Notes: a model not told the origin generated them from the sequence alone. A stretch of 64,000 nt of DNA from Nocardioides sp. Root122 (GCF_001425025.1 NZ_LMDE01000013.1:191934-255933); one strand, 5' to 3'; numbered from the stretch's first letter, positions 36,578 through 45,909 are shown. Translations and numbers: made by a program.

Positions 36578-38146
36578 CTAGTGGAAGAAGTGCCGCGTGC
36601 CAGTGAGGTACATCGTGACGCCGGCCGCCTCGCACGCGGCGATCACCTCGGCGTCGCGCACCGACCCGCCCGGCTGGACGATCGCCCTCACCCCCGCATC
36701 GATGAGGATCTGCGGCCCGTCGGCGAAGGGGAAGAACGCGTCGGAGGCGGCGACGGCGGAGGTCACCCGCTCCCCCGCCCGCTCGACCGCGAGCCGGCAC
36801 GAGTCGACGCGGTTGACCTGGCCCATGCCGACCCCGACGGACGCGCCGTCGGCGGCGAGCAGGATCGCGTTGGACTTCACCGCGCGGCAGGCCCGCCACG
36901 CGAAGGCGAGGTCGGCGAGCAGCTCGTCGGAGGCGGCCTCACCGGTCGCCAGCATCCAGGTCGAGGGGTCGTCGCCCTCGGCCGAGATCACGTCGCGCTC
37001 CTGCAGCAGCAGGCCGCCGGAGATGGCGCGCGTCTCGACGCCGCACCGGTCGAGCGGCGGGCACTCGAGGATGCGGATGTTCTTCTTGGCCTGCAGCGCC
37101 TCGATCGCGCCGTCCTCGTAGCCGGGGGCCACGATGACCTCGGTGAAGATCTCGGCGACCTGCTCGGCCATCGCGACGGAGACCGGGACGTTGGTGGCGA
37201 TCACGCCGCCGAAGGCGCTGACCGGGTCGCACTCGTGGGCCTTGCGGTGCGCGGTGGCCACGTCGTCCGCGACGGCGATGCCGCACGGGTTGGCGTGCTT
37301 GATGATCGCGACGGCGGGCTCGTCGAAGTCGTACGCCGCCCGGCGGGCCGCGTCGGCGTCGACATAGTTGTTGTAGGACATCTCCTTGCCGTGGTGCTGC
37401 ACGGCCTGGGCCAGCCCGGGGCCGCCGGGGAGGAAGCCGTTGGCGTAGAGCGCGGCACCCTGGTGCGGGTTCTCCCCGTAGCGCAGCACCGCCTCCTTGT
37501 CCCACGTCGCGCCCATCCACGCCGGGAAGCCGGAGCCCTCGCTGGTGTCGGTGAGCACGTTGCCCATCCACGACGCGACGTGCACGTCGTAGGTCGCGGT
37601 GTGCACGAAGGCCTCCGCGGCCAGCCGCTGCCGCTGGGCGAGCGTGAAGCCGCCGGCGGCAGCGGCGGCCAGCACGTCGTCGTACGCCGCGGGCGAGGTG
37701 ACGATGGCGACGCTCGGGTGGTTCTTCGCCGCGGCGCGGACCATCGACGGACCACCGATGTCGATCTGCTCCACGCACTCGTCGGGCCCGGCGCCGGAGG
37801 CGACGGTCTGCGTGAAGGGGTAGAGGTTGCTGACGACGAGGTCGAACGGCTCGACGCCGAGGTCGGCGAGCTGCTGGACGTGGGAGTCGAGGCGACGGTC
37901 GGCGAGGATCCCGGCGTGCACGCGGGGGTGCAGCGTCTTGACCCGGCCGTCGAGGCACTCGGGGAAGCCGGTGAGGTCCTCGACCTTGGTGACGGGCAGG
38001 CCGAGCGACTCGATCAGCGCGGCGGAGCCGCCGGTGGAGACCAGCTCGACACCGGCCTCGTGCAGGCCGCGCACCAGGTCGTCGAGACCGGTCTTGTCGT
38101 AGACGGACACCAGGGCGCGGCGGATCGGGATGCGGTGGTCGGACAC
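36578..38146 (-). CDS. purH: bifunctional AICAR formyltransferase/IMP cyclohydrolase
   Basis: 522 residues from the GTG at 38146, with GAGGAG before it. The N-terminal MGS-like cyclohydrolase domain (to ~200) begins RRALVSVYDKTGLDDLVRGL and has STGGSAALIESLGLPV and NLYPFTQTV. The C-terminal transformylase domain contains the KHANPCG active-site motif (IIKHANPCGIA), AFGGVIATNVPV and near the end SDAFFPFADGPQ. It catalyses the last two steps of purine synthesis. Followed downstream by nothing related; purN lies 104 bp upstream on the same strand. Confidence 0.97.
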   Translation of the reverse strand: MSDHRIPIRRALVSVYDKTGLDDLVRGLHEAGVELVSTGGSAALIESLGLPVTKVEDLTGFPECLDGRVKTLHPRVHAGILADRRLDSHVQQLADLGVEPFDLVVSNLYPFTQTVASGAGPDECVEQIDIGGPSMVRAAAKNHPSVAIVTSPAAYDDVLAAAAAGGFTLAQRQRLAAEAFVHTATYDVHVASWMGNVLTDTSEGSGFPAWMGATWDKEAVLRYGENPHQGAALYANGFLPGGPGLAQAVQHHGKEMSYNNYVDADAARRAAYDFDEPAVAIIKHANPCGIAVADDVATAHRKAHECDPVSAFGGVIATNVPVSVAMAEQVAEIFTEVIVAPGYEDGAIEALQAKKNIRILECPPLDRCGVETRAISGGLLLQERDVISAEGDDPSTWMLATGEAASDELLADLAFAWRACRAVKSNAILLAADGASVGVGMGQVNRVDSCRLAVERAGERVTSAVAASDAFFPFADGPQILIDAGVRAIVQPGGSVRDAEVIAACEAAGVTMYLTGTRHFFH

Positions 38147-38250
38147 GGGACTCCTCGGTTGCTCTCGAGTCGAGGGCACCCAGGCGTTCGATGCACCTCG
38201 CGCGTCACTCCCTGGTGGTGGCCCACCTGCGCCAGTCGTGTGGTCGCAAT

Positions 38251-38886
38251 CTACCGGGAGCCGGCGCCGATGCGAACCCGACGGCCCTCGACCGAGATCC
38301 CCTCGCGAGCGATCCGCCCCACGGCGTCGACGAGCATGGCGCGCTCGGCGGTCTTGATCCGCTCGTGCAGCGACTCCACGTCGTCGTCCTCGGCGACCTC
38401 GACCGGCACCTGGGCGACGATCGGGCCGGTGTCGATGCCACCGTCGACGACGAAGAGGGTGGCTCCGGTGACCTTCACTCCGTGCTCGAGGGCGTCGCGC
38501 GGGCCGTGCATGCCGGGGAACGCCGGGCACAGCGCCGGGTGGGTGTTCAGCGTCAGGAAGCGCTCGAGGAACTCCTCCGACAGCAGCTTCATGAAGCCGG
38601 CGGAGACAACCAGGTCGGGCTCGAATCGCTCGACGACGGTGGCCAGGGAGGTGTCCCACCCCTCGCGGGTCTCGAAGTCCGACACCTTCCGCACGAACGT
38701 CGGCACGCCGGCCCGGTCGGCGCGCGCCAGTCCCTCGATGCCGTCGCGGTCGGCCCCGACGGCGACCACCCGGGCGCCGTACGCCGGATCGGCACAGGCG
38801 TCGAGGAGGGCCTGCAGGTTGGTGCCCGCACCGGACACCAGGACGACGATGCGGGCGGGACGCGACTGCTCGGGCACGGCTCGCAT
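38251..38886 (-). CDS. purN: phosphoribosylglycinamide formyltransferase
   Basis: 211 residues. The GAR-binding loop is VVLVSGAGTNLQALLDAC; catalytic residues lie in FLTLNTHPALCPAFPGMHG (Asn and His) and in VVDGGIDTGPIVAQ (Asp). VSAGFMKLLSEEFL is the formyl-folate contact. It catalyses the formyl-THF dependent third step of purine synthesis. Part of a minus-strand run YibE/F gene-purN-purH; purN begins one base after the YibE/F gene stop side. Confidence 0.96.
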   Translation of the reverse strand: MRAVPEQSRPARIVVLVSGAGTNLQALLDACADPAYGARVVAVGADRDGIEGLARADRAGVPTFVRKVSDFETREGWDTSLATVVERFEPDLVVSAGFMKLLSEEFLERFLTLNTHPALCPAFPGMHGPRDALEHGVKVTGATLFVVDGGIDTGPIVAQVPVEVAEDDDVESLHERIKTAERAMLVDAVGRIAREGISVEGRRVRIGAGSR

Positions 38887-38887
38887 C

Positions 38888-40084
38888 CTAGGCGCGGTGG
38901 GACGGGACGGCGGCCTCCGTCCGGCGCTCGTGCACCAGCCGGGCCGCGACGAGCGCAGCGATCGCGGTCGTCACCGGGACCGCGGCGATGATGCCGAGGC
39001 CGCCGACGAGTCCGCGGACGACCTCCTGGGCGACGACCTCCTGGCTCACCGCGATGCCGAACGGCAGGTCGAGGGCCGAGAACACCAGCATCAGCGGCAG
39101 TGTCGCACCGACGTAGGCCAGCACCAGGGTGTTGACGGTGGACGCGACGTGCGAGCGCCCGATCCGCATCGCGCGCACGAACAGCGAGCGGGCGCTGGCG
39201 TCCGGGTCGAGGTCGGCGAGCTCCCAGACCGCCCAGGTCTGGGTGACGGTCACGTCGTCGAGCACGCCGAGCGCGCCGATGACCAGCCCGGCGAGCAGCA
39301 GGCCGTGGAGGTCGACCTGGGCGGCGATGCTGGAGATGTACTGGCTGCCCTCGTCGACGAGGCCGGTGAAGTGGCCGACCGTCGTGAACACCCAGCCCAG
39401 GCCCGCGATCACGGTGAGCGAGACGAGCGTGCCGAGCATCGCCACGGTGGAGCGGACCGTGAAGCCGTGGGAGAGGTAGAGGGTGACGACCATGATCGCG
39501 GCGGCGGTGACGACCGCGACCCCCAGCGGAGCGGCACCCTCCATGATCGCGGGCAGCGTGAAGACGGCGATCAGGACGAGGGAGAAGGCGAGGCTCACCA
39601 ACGACCCGATGCCGCGCCAGCGCGACAGCGCGAGCACCCCGAGCGCGAACAGCACCGTCAGGGTGAGGAGCGGCGGGCCCCGGTCGAAGTCCTGGAAGGC
39701 GTACTGCTCGCCGACCTCGCCCTGCGCCACGTAGGTCACCACGATCCGGTCGCCCGGCTCCACCACCGGGGCGGCGTCGCCGTAGGGCAGCACGGCCTCG
39801 GCCTCACCGGGAGCGCCGGGACCGCTGTGCAGCTCGACCCGCGCGGCACTGCACCCGGCGGCGTCACGGCGGCACGGCACGATCTCCTGCACGGTCGCCG
39901 TGCCGCGCTCCACATCGGCGCCGGGCGAGGTGATCCGGAGGTCGCCGTCGGGCCAGAGCGCGACCAGGCCCATGACCGTCGCGAGCACCAGGGGGCCGAC
40001 GAGCAGGCCGACCAGGAGCCTCAGCTGTCGGGGCGCGGGTCCGAGGGAGGCGGGTCCGGACGCGTGCGCATGTCCTGCGCCCAC
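38888..40084 (-). CDS. YibE/F-family membrane protein
   Basis: 398 residues from a GTG at 40084. One N-terminal span (LVGLLVGPLVLATVMGLVAL) leads to a ~100-residue exported segment with RGTATVQEIVPCRRDAAGC and GDRIVVTYVAQGEVGEQYAF, then about seven hydrophobic spans including LVSLAFSLVLIAVFTLPAIM and the family-typical GVLDDVTVTQTWAVWELADL. YibE/F proteins are widespread membrane proteins of unknown function. It lies between perM-like and purN genes and is separated from each by one or two bases. Confidence 0.85.
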   Translation of the reverse strand: MGAGHAHASGPASLGPAPRQLRLLVGLLVGPLVLATVMGLVALWPDGDLRITSPGADVERGTATVQEIVPCRRDAAGCSAARVELHSGPGAPGEAEAVLPYGDAAPVVEPGDRIVVTYVAQGEVGEQYAFQDFDRGPPLLTLTVLFALGVLALSRWRGIGSLVSLAFSLVLIAVFTLPAIMEGAAPLGVAVVTAAAIMVVTLYLSHGFTVRSTVAMLGTLVSLTVIAGLGWVFTTVGHFTGLVDEGSQYISSIAAQVDLHGLLLAGLVIGALGVLDDVTVTQTWAVWELADLDPDASARSLFVRAMRIGRSHVASTVNTLVLAYVGATLPLMLVFSALDLPFGIAVSQEVVAQEVVRGLVGGLGIIAAVPVTTAIAALVAARLVHERRTEAAVPSHRA

Positions 40085-40086
40085 GT

Positions 40087-41412
40087 TCAGTCCTCAGTGG
40101 GCTCGGGGGCGGTGGGCGCGGGGTCGGTCATGCCGGGCGCCTCGGGTGCGGGCGCTCGGGTGTCGTCGGCGTCGGTCCCGGCGATCCACGCCCGGGCGGC
40201 ACGGCGGTTGAGCAGGGCCACGACGCCGGCACCGAGGAGGGCGCCGACACCGCACGCGGTGACCGCGTGCACGAGGACGTCGGGGACGAACGGCCCGACG
40301 AAGCGCATCCGCCCGGGCCCGGCGGCACCGCCGGACCGCGCGGCCAGCAGGGCGAAGCCGAAGCCGGCCACGAGCCCGCCGCCGCACCCGGCGAGGACGA
40401 CCTGGTCCCAGGGCAGCGGACGACCGCGCAGGTGGCGGAAAGCCGCGACAGCGGCCAGCAGCGGCGGCAGCGCCATCAAGCCGCCGACCCACCCTGCGGG
40501 CGTGCCGACCGACGGGAGGGCGGCGAGCAGCGGGAAGACGGGCAGCGGCCCGAGGACCACGGCGCCCGGCGAGACGAGCGTGGCGCCGCCGACCGCGAAG
40601 CCGGGTCCGAGCAGCCAGGAACCGCAGAAGAGGACCGCGTTGGGCAGGTAGGCCGCGTTGACGAGGGCGTAGAGCACGGCCTCGGAGGGGCTGGGGTGCA
40701 GGCGCGAGGTCATCGTCGCCGCCTCCCCGAAGGAGACCGCGAAGGCCACCAGGAAGACGACGGCGGAGACGAGGAGGAACGACCGGAGGACCGCTCCAGC
40801 CACGGCGGCCCCCGCCCGGACGGTGGCGGGCGCGAAGGCCGCCCAGATGGCTGCCCGGCCCGAACCCACGGCGATGGCCGGCGCCGCGACGAGCGCGGTC
40901 ATCAGCAACGTCCAGCCCATCACCCGTGGCACGGACGGGTCGGCGGTGGCACCGGCGGCCAGGGAGGCCACGACGGCGGCCACCACGGCATACCCTGCGA
41001 AGAACAGCCCGATCGCGGTCGGGACGGTGAAGTCGCGCTCGCCGTCGGAGATGCGGTCCGCGTCGGGACCGTGGCCCGACACGGAGTCGCCGACGCGGTG
41101 ACCCAGCCGCCACATCGACCAGGCAGCGATCGCGGTGACGCCCAGGGGCACGATCGTGACCCGCGCACCCAGCACCGTGAAGCCGGAGCCGTGGCCGGCC
41201 AGCCAGACCAGGGCACCGACGCGCATGCCGTCGCGCGGGGCGCCGTGCACCCCGGCGTCGGTGGCGAACCAGCCGATGATGCCGACGGCCATCAGCACGA
41301 CCAGCGGACCGAGCGCCGCGAGGACGCCGCCGAGCGTCGCGATCAGCGCCAGTGGGCGCGGCCGGGCAGGGGCGGCCCGGGCGTGGTCCGGTCGGGTCAG
41401 GAGCGACGTCAT
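40087..41412 (-). CDS. DUF6350/PerM-like membrane protein
   Basis: 441 residues with about ten hydrophobic spans starting with GGVLAALGPLVVLMAVGIIG. Family-like features are TDAGVHGAPRDGMRVGALVW, WLAGHGSGFTVLGARVTIVP and LVNAAYLPNAVLFCGSWLLG. The actinobacterial PerM/DUF6350 family is associated in mycobacteria with cell division and acid persistence; function here is inferred. Genes of this family are often found by purN/purH, as in this window. The C-terminal ~40 residues are a hydrophilic Asp/Pro-rich tail. Confidence 0.82.
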   Translation of the reverse strand: MTSLLTRPDHARAAPARPRPLALIATLGGVLAALGPLVVLMAVGIIGWFATDAGVHGAPRDGMRVGALVWLAGHGSGFTVLGARVTIVPLGVTAIAAWSMWRLGHRVGDSVSGHGPDADRISDGERDFTVPTAIGLFFAGYAVVAAVVASLAAGATADPSVPRVMGWTLLMTALVAAPAIAVGSGRAAIWAAFAPATVRAGAAVAGAVLRSFLLVSAVVFLVAFAVSFGEAATMTSRLHPSPSEAVLYALVNAAYLPNAVLFCGSWLLGPGFAVGGATLVSPGAVVLGPLPVFPLLAALPSVGTPAGWVGGLMALPPLLAAVAAFRHLRGRPLPWDQVVLAGCGGGLVAGFGFALLAARSGGAAGPGRMRFVGPFVPDVLVHAVTACGVGALLGAGVVALLNRRAARAWIAGTDADDTRAPAPEAPGMTDPAPTAPEPTED

Positions 41413-41525
41413 GGCCGAGCCATCATCACCCGCCCCGGCGCCGGGATCCCGCTCCCACGCCGCGGTCCCGACGCGTCGGGGGAAGTTGTGCGCCGTGTGT
41501 GCCTCTCCCGTACCGTGGAGCGGTC

Positions 41526-43424
41526 ATGAGGAGCCCCGAGACGTTCGACGCCTACTACGTCGAGAACCGCGCCCGACTCCTGCACGAGGCCTTCGCCCTG
41601 ACCGGTGACGCACCGGCGGCCCGGGCTGCCGTGCGGGACGCCTTCGTCGTGGCCTGGCACCACTGGCGCAAGGTCGACGGTCTCGACGACCGCGACGCCT
41701 ACGTGCGACCCCTCGCGTTCCGCCGGGCCCGCCGTCGCCACACTGCGCGCATCTGGCACCGCGACAAGTCACTGGACCCCGAGGCGCTCGCCACCCTCGA
41801 CGCGCTGTCCAAGCTCTCCACCCGCCAGCGCGAGCTCCTCGTCCTCAACGCGCTGTCCGCGCTGAGCCTCGACGACATCTCCCGCACCGTGGGGCTGCCC
41901 CGCGCCGACGCCGAGCGCGAGCTCCAGACCGCCGCCTCCCAGTTCTCCCTCCACCGCGACGTCCCGAGCGCGGAGGTCGGGCGGCTGCTCCACGACCTCG
42001 CCGAGCCGCTCACCTCGACCCGCTGGCCCCGTGCGAGCGTGGTCCGCCGCTCCGGCGCTGCCCGTCGTCGTACGCACACCGTGATCGGGGCCGCCGTGGC
42101 CACCACCACGCTGCTGGTCTCGGGCTCGCTGGTGGCGAGCGGCTCGGGCGCGCAGCCCACCAGCCTCAGCGAGGAGAAGGCGACACACGGCGTGACCGTC
42201 CACGACCCCGACGAGGGCGTCGGCGAGGCCGTGATCGACCAGGCCACCCTGCTGTCGTCCGCGCAGGTGGCGCGGTTCGGCTCCCGTCTCGACTGGGAGG
42301 AGACCGGCACCAGCGACAACCTCGCCGGCGACGGGCTCGTCGCGCCGTGCCAGCGCGAACGATTCTCCGACCCCGACGGCCTCGCCGCGCTCGCCCGCAC
42401 GTGGGAGGGCTCGACCACCAAGGTCGTCGAGAAGTCGGTCGGCACGGGCAGGAAGAAGCGCACCCGCAAGCAGCGCGTCAGCACCGTCCAGACCACCGCG
42501 GTGCAGCTCGTGGAGCGCTCGCGCGACGAGAAGCGGGCGGCCGCCAGCTTCGACACCGCCTCGCTGTGGTTCGCCGGCTGCGCAGACCCGCGCACCCAGC
42601 TGGTGCGCACCAGCGACGTGAAGCGCGTCGGCGACGACGCCCGGCAGTTCCGGCTGCGCAGCTGGGGCCGGACCCCGTCGACGATCACCGTCGGCATGGC
42701 CCGCACGGGCAGCCTGGTGGTGACCACCGTGGTCCGCACGAGCGGCCGTCCCCTCAGCGACAAGGCCTCGCTCGGCGGCCTGTCCGCCGCCGTCAACGCG
42801 CTCTGCGGGTCCGACGGGGCAGCGACGTGCGCCGGCCGTGCCACCGCGCGTACGACGCCCCCGCTCGACATCGGCGCGCTGCCCGGGTTGCTGTCGGTGG
42901 TCGACCTTCCGCCGGTGTCCGCCGTGCGCGGACCGTGGGTCGGCACCGACCCGGAGAAGGCCAGCAGCACCAACTACGCCTCGACCCGCTGCGACCGCAC
43001 CACCTTCACGGGCAAGGGCATCACGCTGGCGAAGACGCGCACGTTCCTCTTCCCGGAGACGCGCAACGTCGACCAGCTGGGGTTGACCCAGGTCGTCGGC
43101 GCGATGAAGCCCCGGGTCGCGGACACGTTCGTCGAGCAGGTCCGCACCCGGGTGCGGCAGTGCGGCCAGGCCAACCTCGGCACCACTGTGACGCCGCTGG
43201 TGTCGTCCTCGACGAAGGACACCGACCTCCACGCCTGGGCGCTGTCGATGGAGCTCAACGACAAGCAGTCGTTCCCCTTCCTCATGGCGATCGTGCGCGA
43301 CGGCACGGCGGTCTCGCAGCTCGGCTTCAGCCCCCAGCGCAACATGACGATGGGGCGCGACGACTTCGTCGCCCTGTCGCGCCGGGTGCTCGAACGTCTC
43401 GCCACCCTCCGCTCGCGGGGCTGA
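41526..43424 (+). CDS. ECF-sigma-like domain fused to a membrane helix and large exported domain
   Basis: 632 residues from the ATG at 41526. Residues ~1-75 resemble sigma region 2 of the SigE family (YVENRARLLHEAFALTGDAP and AWHHWRKVDGLDDRDAYVRP); ~95-145 resemble region 4 (LSTRQRELLVLNALSALSLD, then DISRTVGLPRADAERE). After a basic linker a single membrane helix spans ~186-206 (VIGAAVATTTLLVSGSLVAS). The exported ~425 residues seem to hold two related beta-rich modules, each with a Cys pair (CQRERF...CADP; CDRTTF...RQCGQ) and similar C-terminal strands. It may be a membrane-held regulator or a degenerate sigma factor used only as a cytoplasmic anchor. A lipoprotein gene follows 36 bp downstream. 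Confidence 0.75.
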   Translation: MRSPETFDAYYVENRARLLHEAFALTGDAPAARAAVRDAFVVAWHHWRKVDGLDDRDAYVRPLAFRRARRRHTARIWHRDKSLDPEALATLDALSKLSTRQRELLVLNALSALSLDDISRTVGLPRADAERELQTAASQFSLHRDVPSAEVGRLLHDLAEPLTSTRWPRASVVRRSGAARRRTHTVIGAAVATTTLLVSGSLVASGSGAQPTSLSEEKATHGVTVHDPDEGVGEAVIDQATLLSSAQVARFGSRLDWEETGTSDNLAGDGLVAPCQRERFSDPDGLAALARTWEGSTTKVVEKSVGTGRKKRTRKQRVSTVQTTAVQLVERSRDEKRAAASFDTASLWFAGCADPRTQLVRTSDVKRVGDDARQFRLRSWGRTPSTITVGMARTGSLVVTTVVRTSGRPLSDKASLGGLSAAVNALCGSDGAATCAGRATARTTPPLDIGALPGLLSVVDLPPVSAVRGPWVGTDPEKASSTNYASTRCDRTTFTGKGITLAKTRTFLFPETRNVDQLGLTQVVGAMKPRVADTFVEQVRTRVRQCGQANLGTTVTPLVSSSTKDTDLHAWALSMELNDKQSFPFLMAIVRDGTAVSQLGFSPQRNMTMGRDDFVALSRRVLERLATLRSRG

Positions 43425-43460
43425 CGCAACCTTTTCGCCTCCCGCGGGGTCTCAGGTGGC

Positions 43461-44735
43461 ATGAGGCTCCGCTCCGTGCTCCTGACCGCAGCGCTGGCCG
43501 GCTCCCTGGCCGTCGCCGGCTGCGGCGAGGAGCCGTCGAGCGCCGACGGACGTTCCGGCGGAGCGACCAGCGCCTCCGACACCGGTGCGGCCACCCCGGA
43601 GCCGGCCGGCACGGCCATCCCCGACGACTTCCCGCTGTCGGCAGGGATGGGCGCGCCCCAGGACGTCATCGCGACCTCGCGGACCGGCACCGGCCTGCGA
43701 GACCTCACGCTGTGTGGCACCGCTCCCCTGCGCGGCCTCGGGACTCGCGACCGCCTGGTGGCCGACAACAGCGGTGGCGAGTCCGCCAACACCCGCGAGC
43801 TGGTCCTCCTCGGCAGCCCCGACGACGCCGCGCAGGTCTCGCAGGCCTTCGCCGACCTGCCTCTGACGTGCCCCACGGTGACCGCCGACGGCGACCGGGA
43901 GACGCTCACCGAGGTGCGCGACTCACCCTTCGGCCCGGCTCCGGCGACCACCCTCGTCCGGACCTACACCTTCGGCGGCGAGCCCGGCACCGGCGCGACG
44001 GTCATCCACGTCGTGCCCGTGGGCGCCGCCCTCCTCGTCACCTCGACCTACGGCCAGTGGAGCGACCCCGACGTCCAGGGCGTCATCGACGCCACCGTCG
44101 AGCCGCTGCAGGAGACGGTCGCGGCCCTCCGGATGTTCGACGACGAGGGCGCGCCCGCACCCGGGCCGAGCGGCTCCGCCACCACGGAGCCCCGGGGCCC
44201 GGAGATCCCCGAGGACTTCCCGCTGGCGGTCGGGTTCGACGCCGACAACGCCGACAACGAGGTCGACGCGCCCTCTCCCGACGGCGATGGGCTGGGCGAG
44301 CTCGAGATGTGCGGTCGGGTGGTCTGGCCGCAGCCGGAGACGTCCGGCGGCCTCCGTCGGCTCGTGGCCGGGGTCTCCGGACCGGAGTACCACGAGTGGC
44401 GCGAGCTGTTCGTCCACGACGACGCGGCGCTCGCCGAGGCACCGATGGCCGTGCTGCGCCGGGTGGCCACCGAGTGCGACCACGAGCGCAACCTGGTCTG
44501 GACGGTCCTCGACCGCGACACCGGCCACGACACGGTGACCGTGGGGCTGACGTACGCCGACGGGCTGGGCAGCTCGGTCTTCCAGGTCACCCGGGTCGGC
44601 TCGGCCAGGCTGCTCGTCGGCACGTACGGTGAGGGCTCGCTCGCATCGCTGGACGAGCAGGCCGACGGGGTCACGGGGACCACCGAGCAGATCGTTCCGG
44701 CCATGTGCGCGTTCACGAAAACGGGGTGTGAGTAA
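43461..44735 (+). CDS. lipoprotein with two tandem repeats
   Basis: 424 residues. The signal peptide ends in the lipobox LAVAGC (Cys ~21), followed by a Ser/Gly/Thr-rich linker. Two homologous modules follow: one begins IPDDFPLSAGM near residue 53, with LRDLTLCG and LTCPTV; the other begins IPEDFPLAVGFD near residue 250, with LGELEMCG and TECDHE. Both end with strands such as VVPVGAALLVTSTYGQWSD and VTRVGSARLLVGTYGEGSL. Each module has a matching Cys pair, so an internal duplication with a disulfide per copy is likely. It is probably cotranscribed with the sigma-fusion gene and may interact with its exported domain. No known enzyme motif. Confidence 0.75.
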   Translation: MRLRSVLLTAALAGSLAVAGCGEEPSSADGRSGGATSASDTGAATPEPAGTAIPDDFPLSAGMGAPQDVIATSRTGTGLRDLTLCGTAPLRGLGTRDRLVADNSGGESANTRELVLLGSPDDAAQVSQAFADLPLTCPTVTADGDRETLTEVRDSPFGPAPATTLVRTYTFGGEPGTGATVIHVVPVGAALLVTSTYGQWSDPDVQGVIDATVEPLQETVAALRMFDDEGAPAPGPSGSATTEPRGPEIPEDFPLAVGFDADNADNEVDAPSPDGDGLGELEMCGRVVWPQPETSGGLRRLVAGVSGPEYHEWRELFVHDDAALAEAPMAVLRRVATECDHERNLVWTVLDRDTGHDTVTVGLTYADGLGSSVFQVTRVGSARLLVGTYGEGSLASLDEQADGVTGTTEQIVPAMCAFTKTGCE

Positions 44736-44866
44736 GAGATGTCCATTCCAGCAACGCTGTCCAGCGCGGCCTGTCCCACGCTGCCCTCGCCGCGGCGGCG
44801 CCTGTCGGTCGCCGCGCCGGTGCGCCTGCTCGGCGCGCACGTGGTGTGGCAGGTGCTGTGGAGTGC

Positions 44867-44890
44867 CAGGAACCCGGTCAGGAACCCGGT
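44867..44890. repeat. 12-bp tandem repeat
   Basis: CAGGAACCCGGT occurs twice in a row (44867-44878 and 44879-44890) and a third degenerate unit follows. It lies in the 275-bp region between the lipoprotein gene and sucD, which otherwise holds a strong terminator and no gene that I accept. Confidence 0.6.
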
Positions 44891-44926
44891 CAGGAGCCCC
44901 GCACGGCAACCGGTGCCGGGAGCCGG

Positions 44927-44958
44927 AACGGCCCCGCAGGTGGACCTGCGGGGCCGTT
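44927..44958. terminator. strong bidirectional terminator between the lipoprotein gene and sucD
   Basis: AACGGCCCCGCAGG (44927-44940), loop TGGA, and CCTGCGGGGCCGTT (44945-44958) make a perfect 14-bp stem, the strongest hairpin in the window. It is 53 bp beyond the end of sucD on the minus strand and 190 bp beyond the lipoprotein gene on the plus strand, so it probably ends the sucCD transcript and may block both directions. Confidence 0.85.
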
Positions 44959-45010
44959 CGGAGCCGGTGCCGAGCCTCGAGCTCGACCGGGACTGAGGTG
45001 TCGGGGCCGG

Positions 45011-45892
45011 TCAGAGGCCCTGCAGGACCTCACGCATCAGCGCGGCGGTCTCCGACGGCGTCTTGCCGACCTTGACCCCGGCGGCCTCGAGGGCCTCCTT
45101 CTTGGCCTGCGCGGTGCCCGACGAGCCCGAGACGATGGCGCCGGCGTGGCCCATGGTCTTGCCCTCGGGGGCGGTGAAGCCGGCGACGTAGCCGACGACC
45201 GGCTTGGTGACGTGCTCCTTGATGTAGGCCGCGGCGCGCTCCTCGGCGTCGCCACCGATCTCGCCGATCATCACGATCGCCTTGGTCTCCGGGTCGTTCT
45301 CGAAGGCCTCGAGCGCGTCGATGTGCGTGGTGCCGATGATCGGGTCACCGCCGATGCCGATGGCGGTGGTGAAGCCGTAGTCCTTCAGCTCGTACATCAT
45401 CTGGTAGGTCAGCGTGCCGGACTTCGACACGAGGCCGACCGGGCCCTTGCCCGCGATGGTGTGCGGGGTGATGCCGGCGAGCGACTCCTCCGGCGTGATG
45501 ATGCCGGGGCAGTTGGGGCCGATCATCCGGGTGTTCTTGCCCTCGAGGTAGGCCACGACCTCCGCGGTGTCGAGGACCGGGACACCCTCGGTGATGACGA
45601 CCAGGAGCGGGATCTCGGCGTCGATGGCCTCGATGCAGGCGTCCTTGGTGAAGGCCGGCGGGACGAAGGCGACCGAGACGTCGGCGCCGGTCTCCTTCAT
45701 CGCCTCCTCGACGGTGCCGAAGACCGGGAGCTCCTTGCCGCCGAGCTCGACGGTGGTGCCGGCCTTGCGGGCGTTGACGCCGCCCACGATGTTGGCGCCC
45801 GACTCGACCATGAGGGTGGTGTGCTTGGCACCCATGCCGCCCGTCATGCCCTGGACGATGATCTTGCTGTCCTTGTTGAGGTAGATGCTCAT
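45011..45892 (-). CDS. sucD: succinate--CoA ligase subunit alpha
   Basis: 293 residues from the ATG at 45892. CoA-binding Rossmann motif IIVQGMTGGMGAKHTTLM; GPNCPGIITPEE; SKSGTLTYQMMYELK; and the phosphorylated histidine in GKTMGHAGAIVSGSSGTAQA. With SucC it converts succinyl-CoA to succinate with ATP or GTP formation. It lies 17 bp downstream of sucC. The succinyl-CoA could come from the TCA cycle or from the methylmalonyl-CoA mutase encoded in this window. Confidence 0.97.
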   Translation of the reverse strand: MSIYLNKDSKIIVQGMTGGMGAKHTTLMVESGANIVGGVNARKAGTTVELGGKELPVFGTVEEAMKETGADVSVAFVPPAFTKDACIEAIDAEIPLLVVITEGVPVLDTAEVVAYLEGKNTRMIGPNCPGIITPEESLAGITPHTIAGKGPVGLVSKSGTLTYQMMYELKDYGFTTAIGIGGDPIIGTTHIDALEAFENDPETKAIVMIGEIGGDAEERAAAYIKEHVTKPVVGYVAGFTAPEGKTMGHAGAIVSGSSGTAQAKKEALEAAGVKVGKTPSETAALMREVLQGL

Positions 45893-45909
45893 CTGTTCAG
45901 TTCTCTCTC

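Noticed and set aside
44739..44996. An 85-residue frame starting three bases after the lipoprotein stop
   Set aside because: It runs through the perfect 14-bp terminator and a 12-bp tandem repeat, and the predicted peptide is Pro/Arg-rich with no recognisable pattern.
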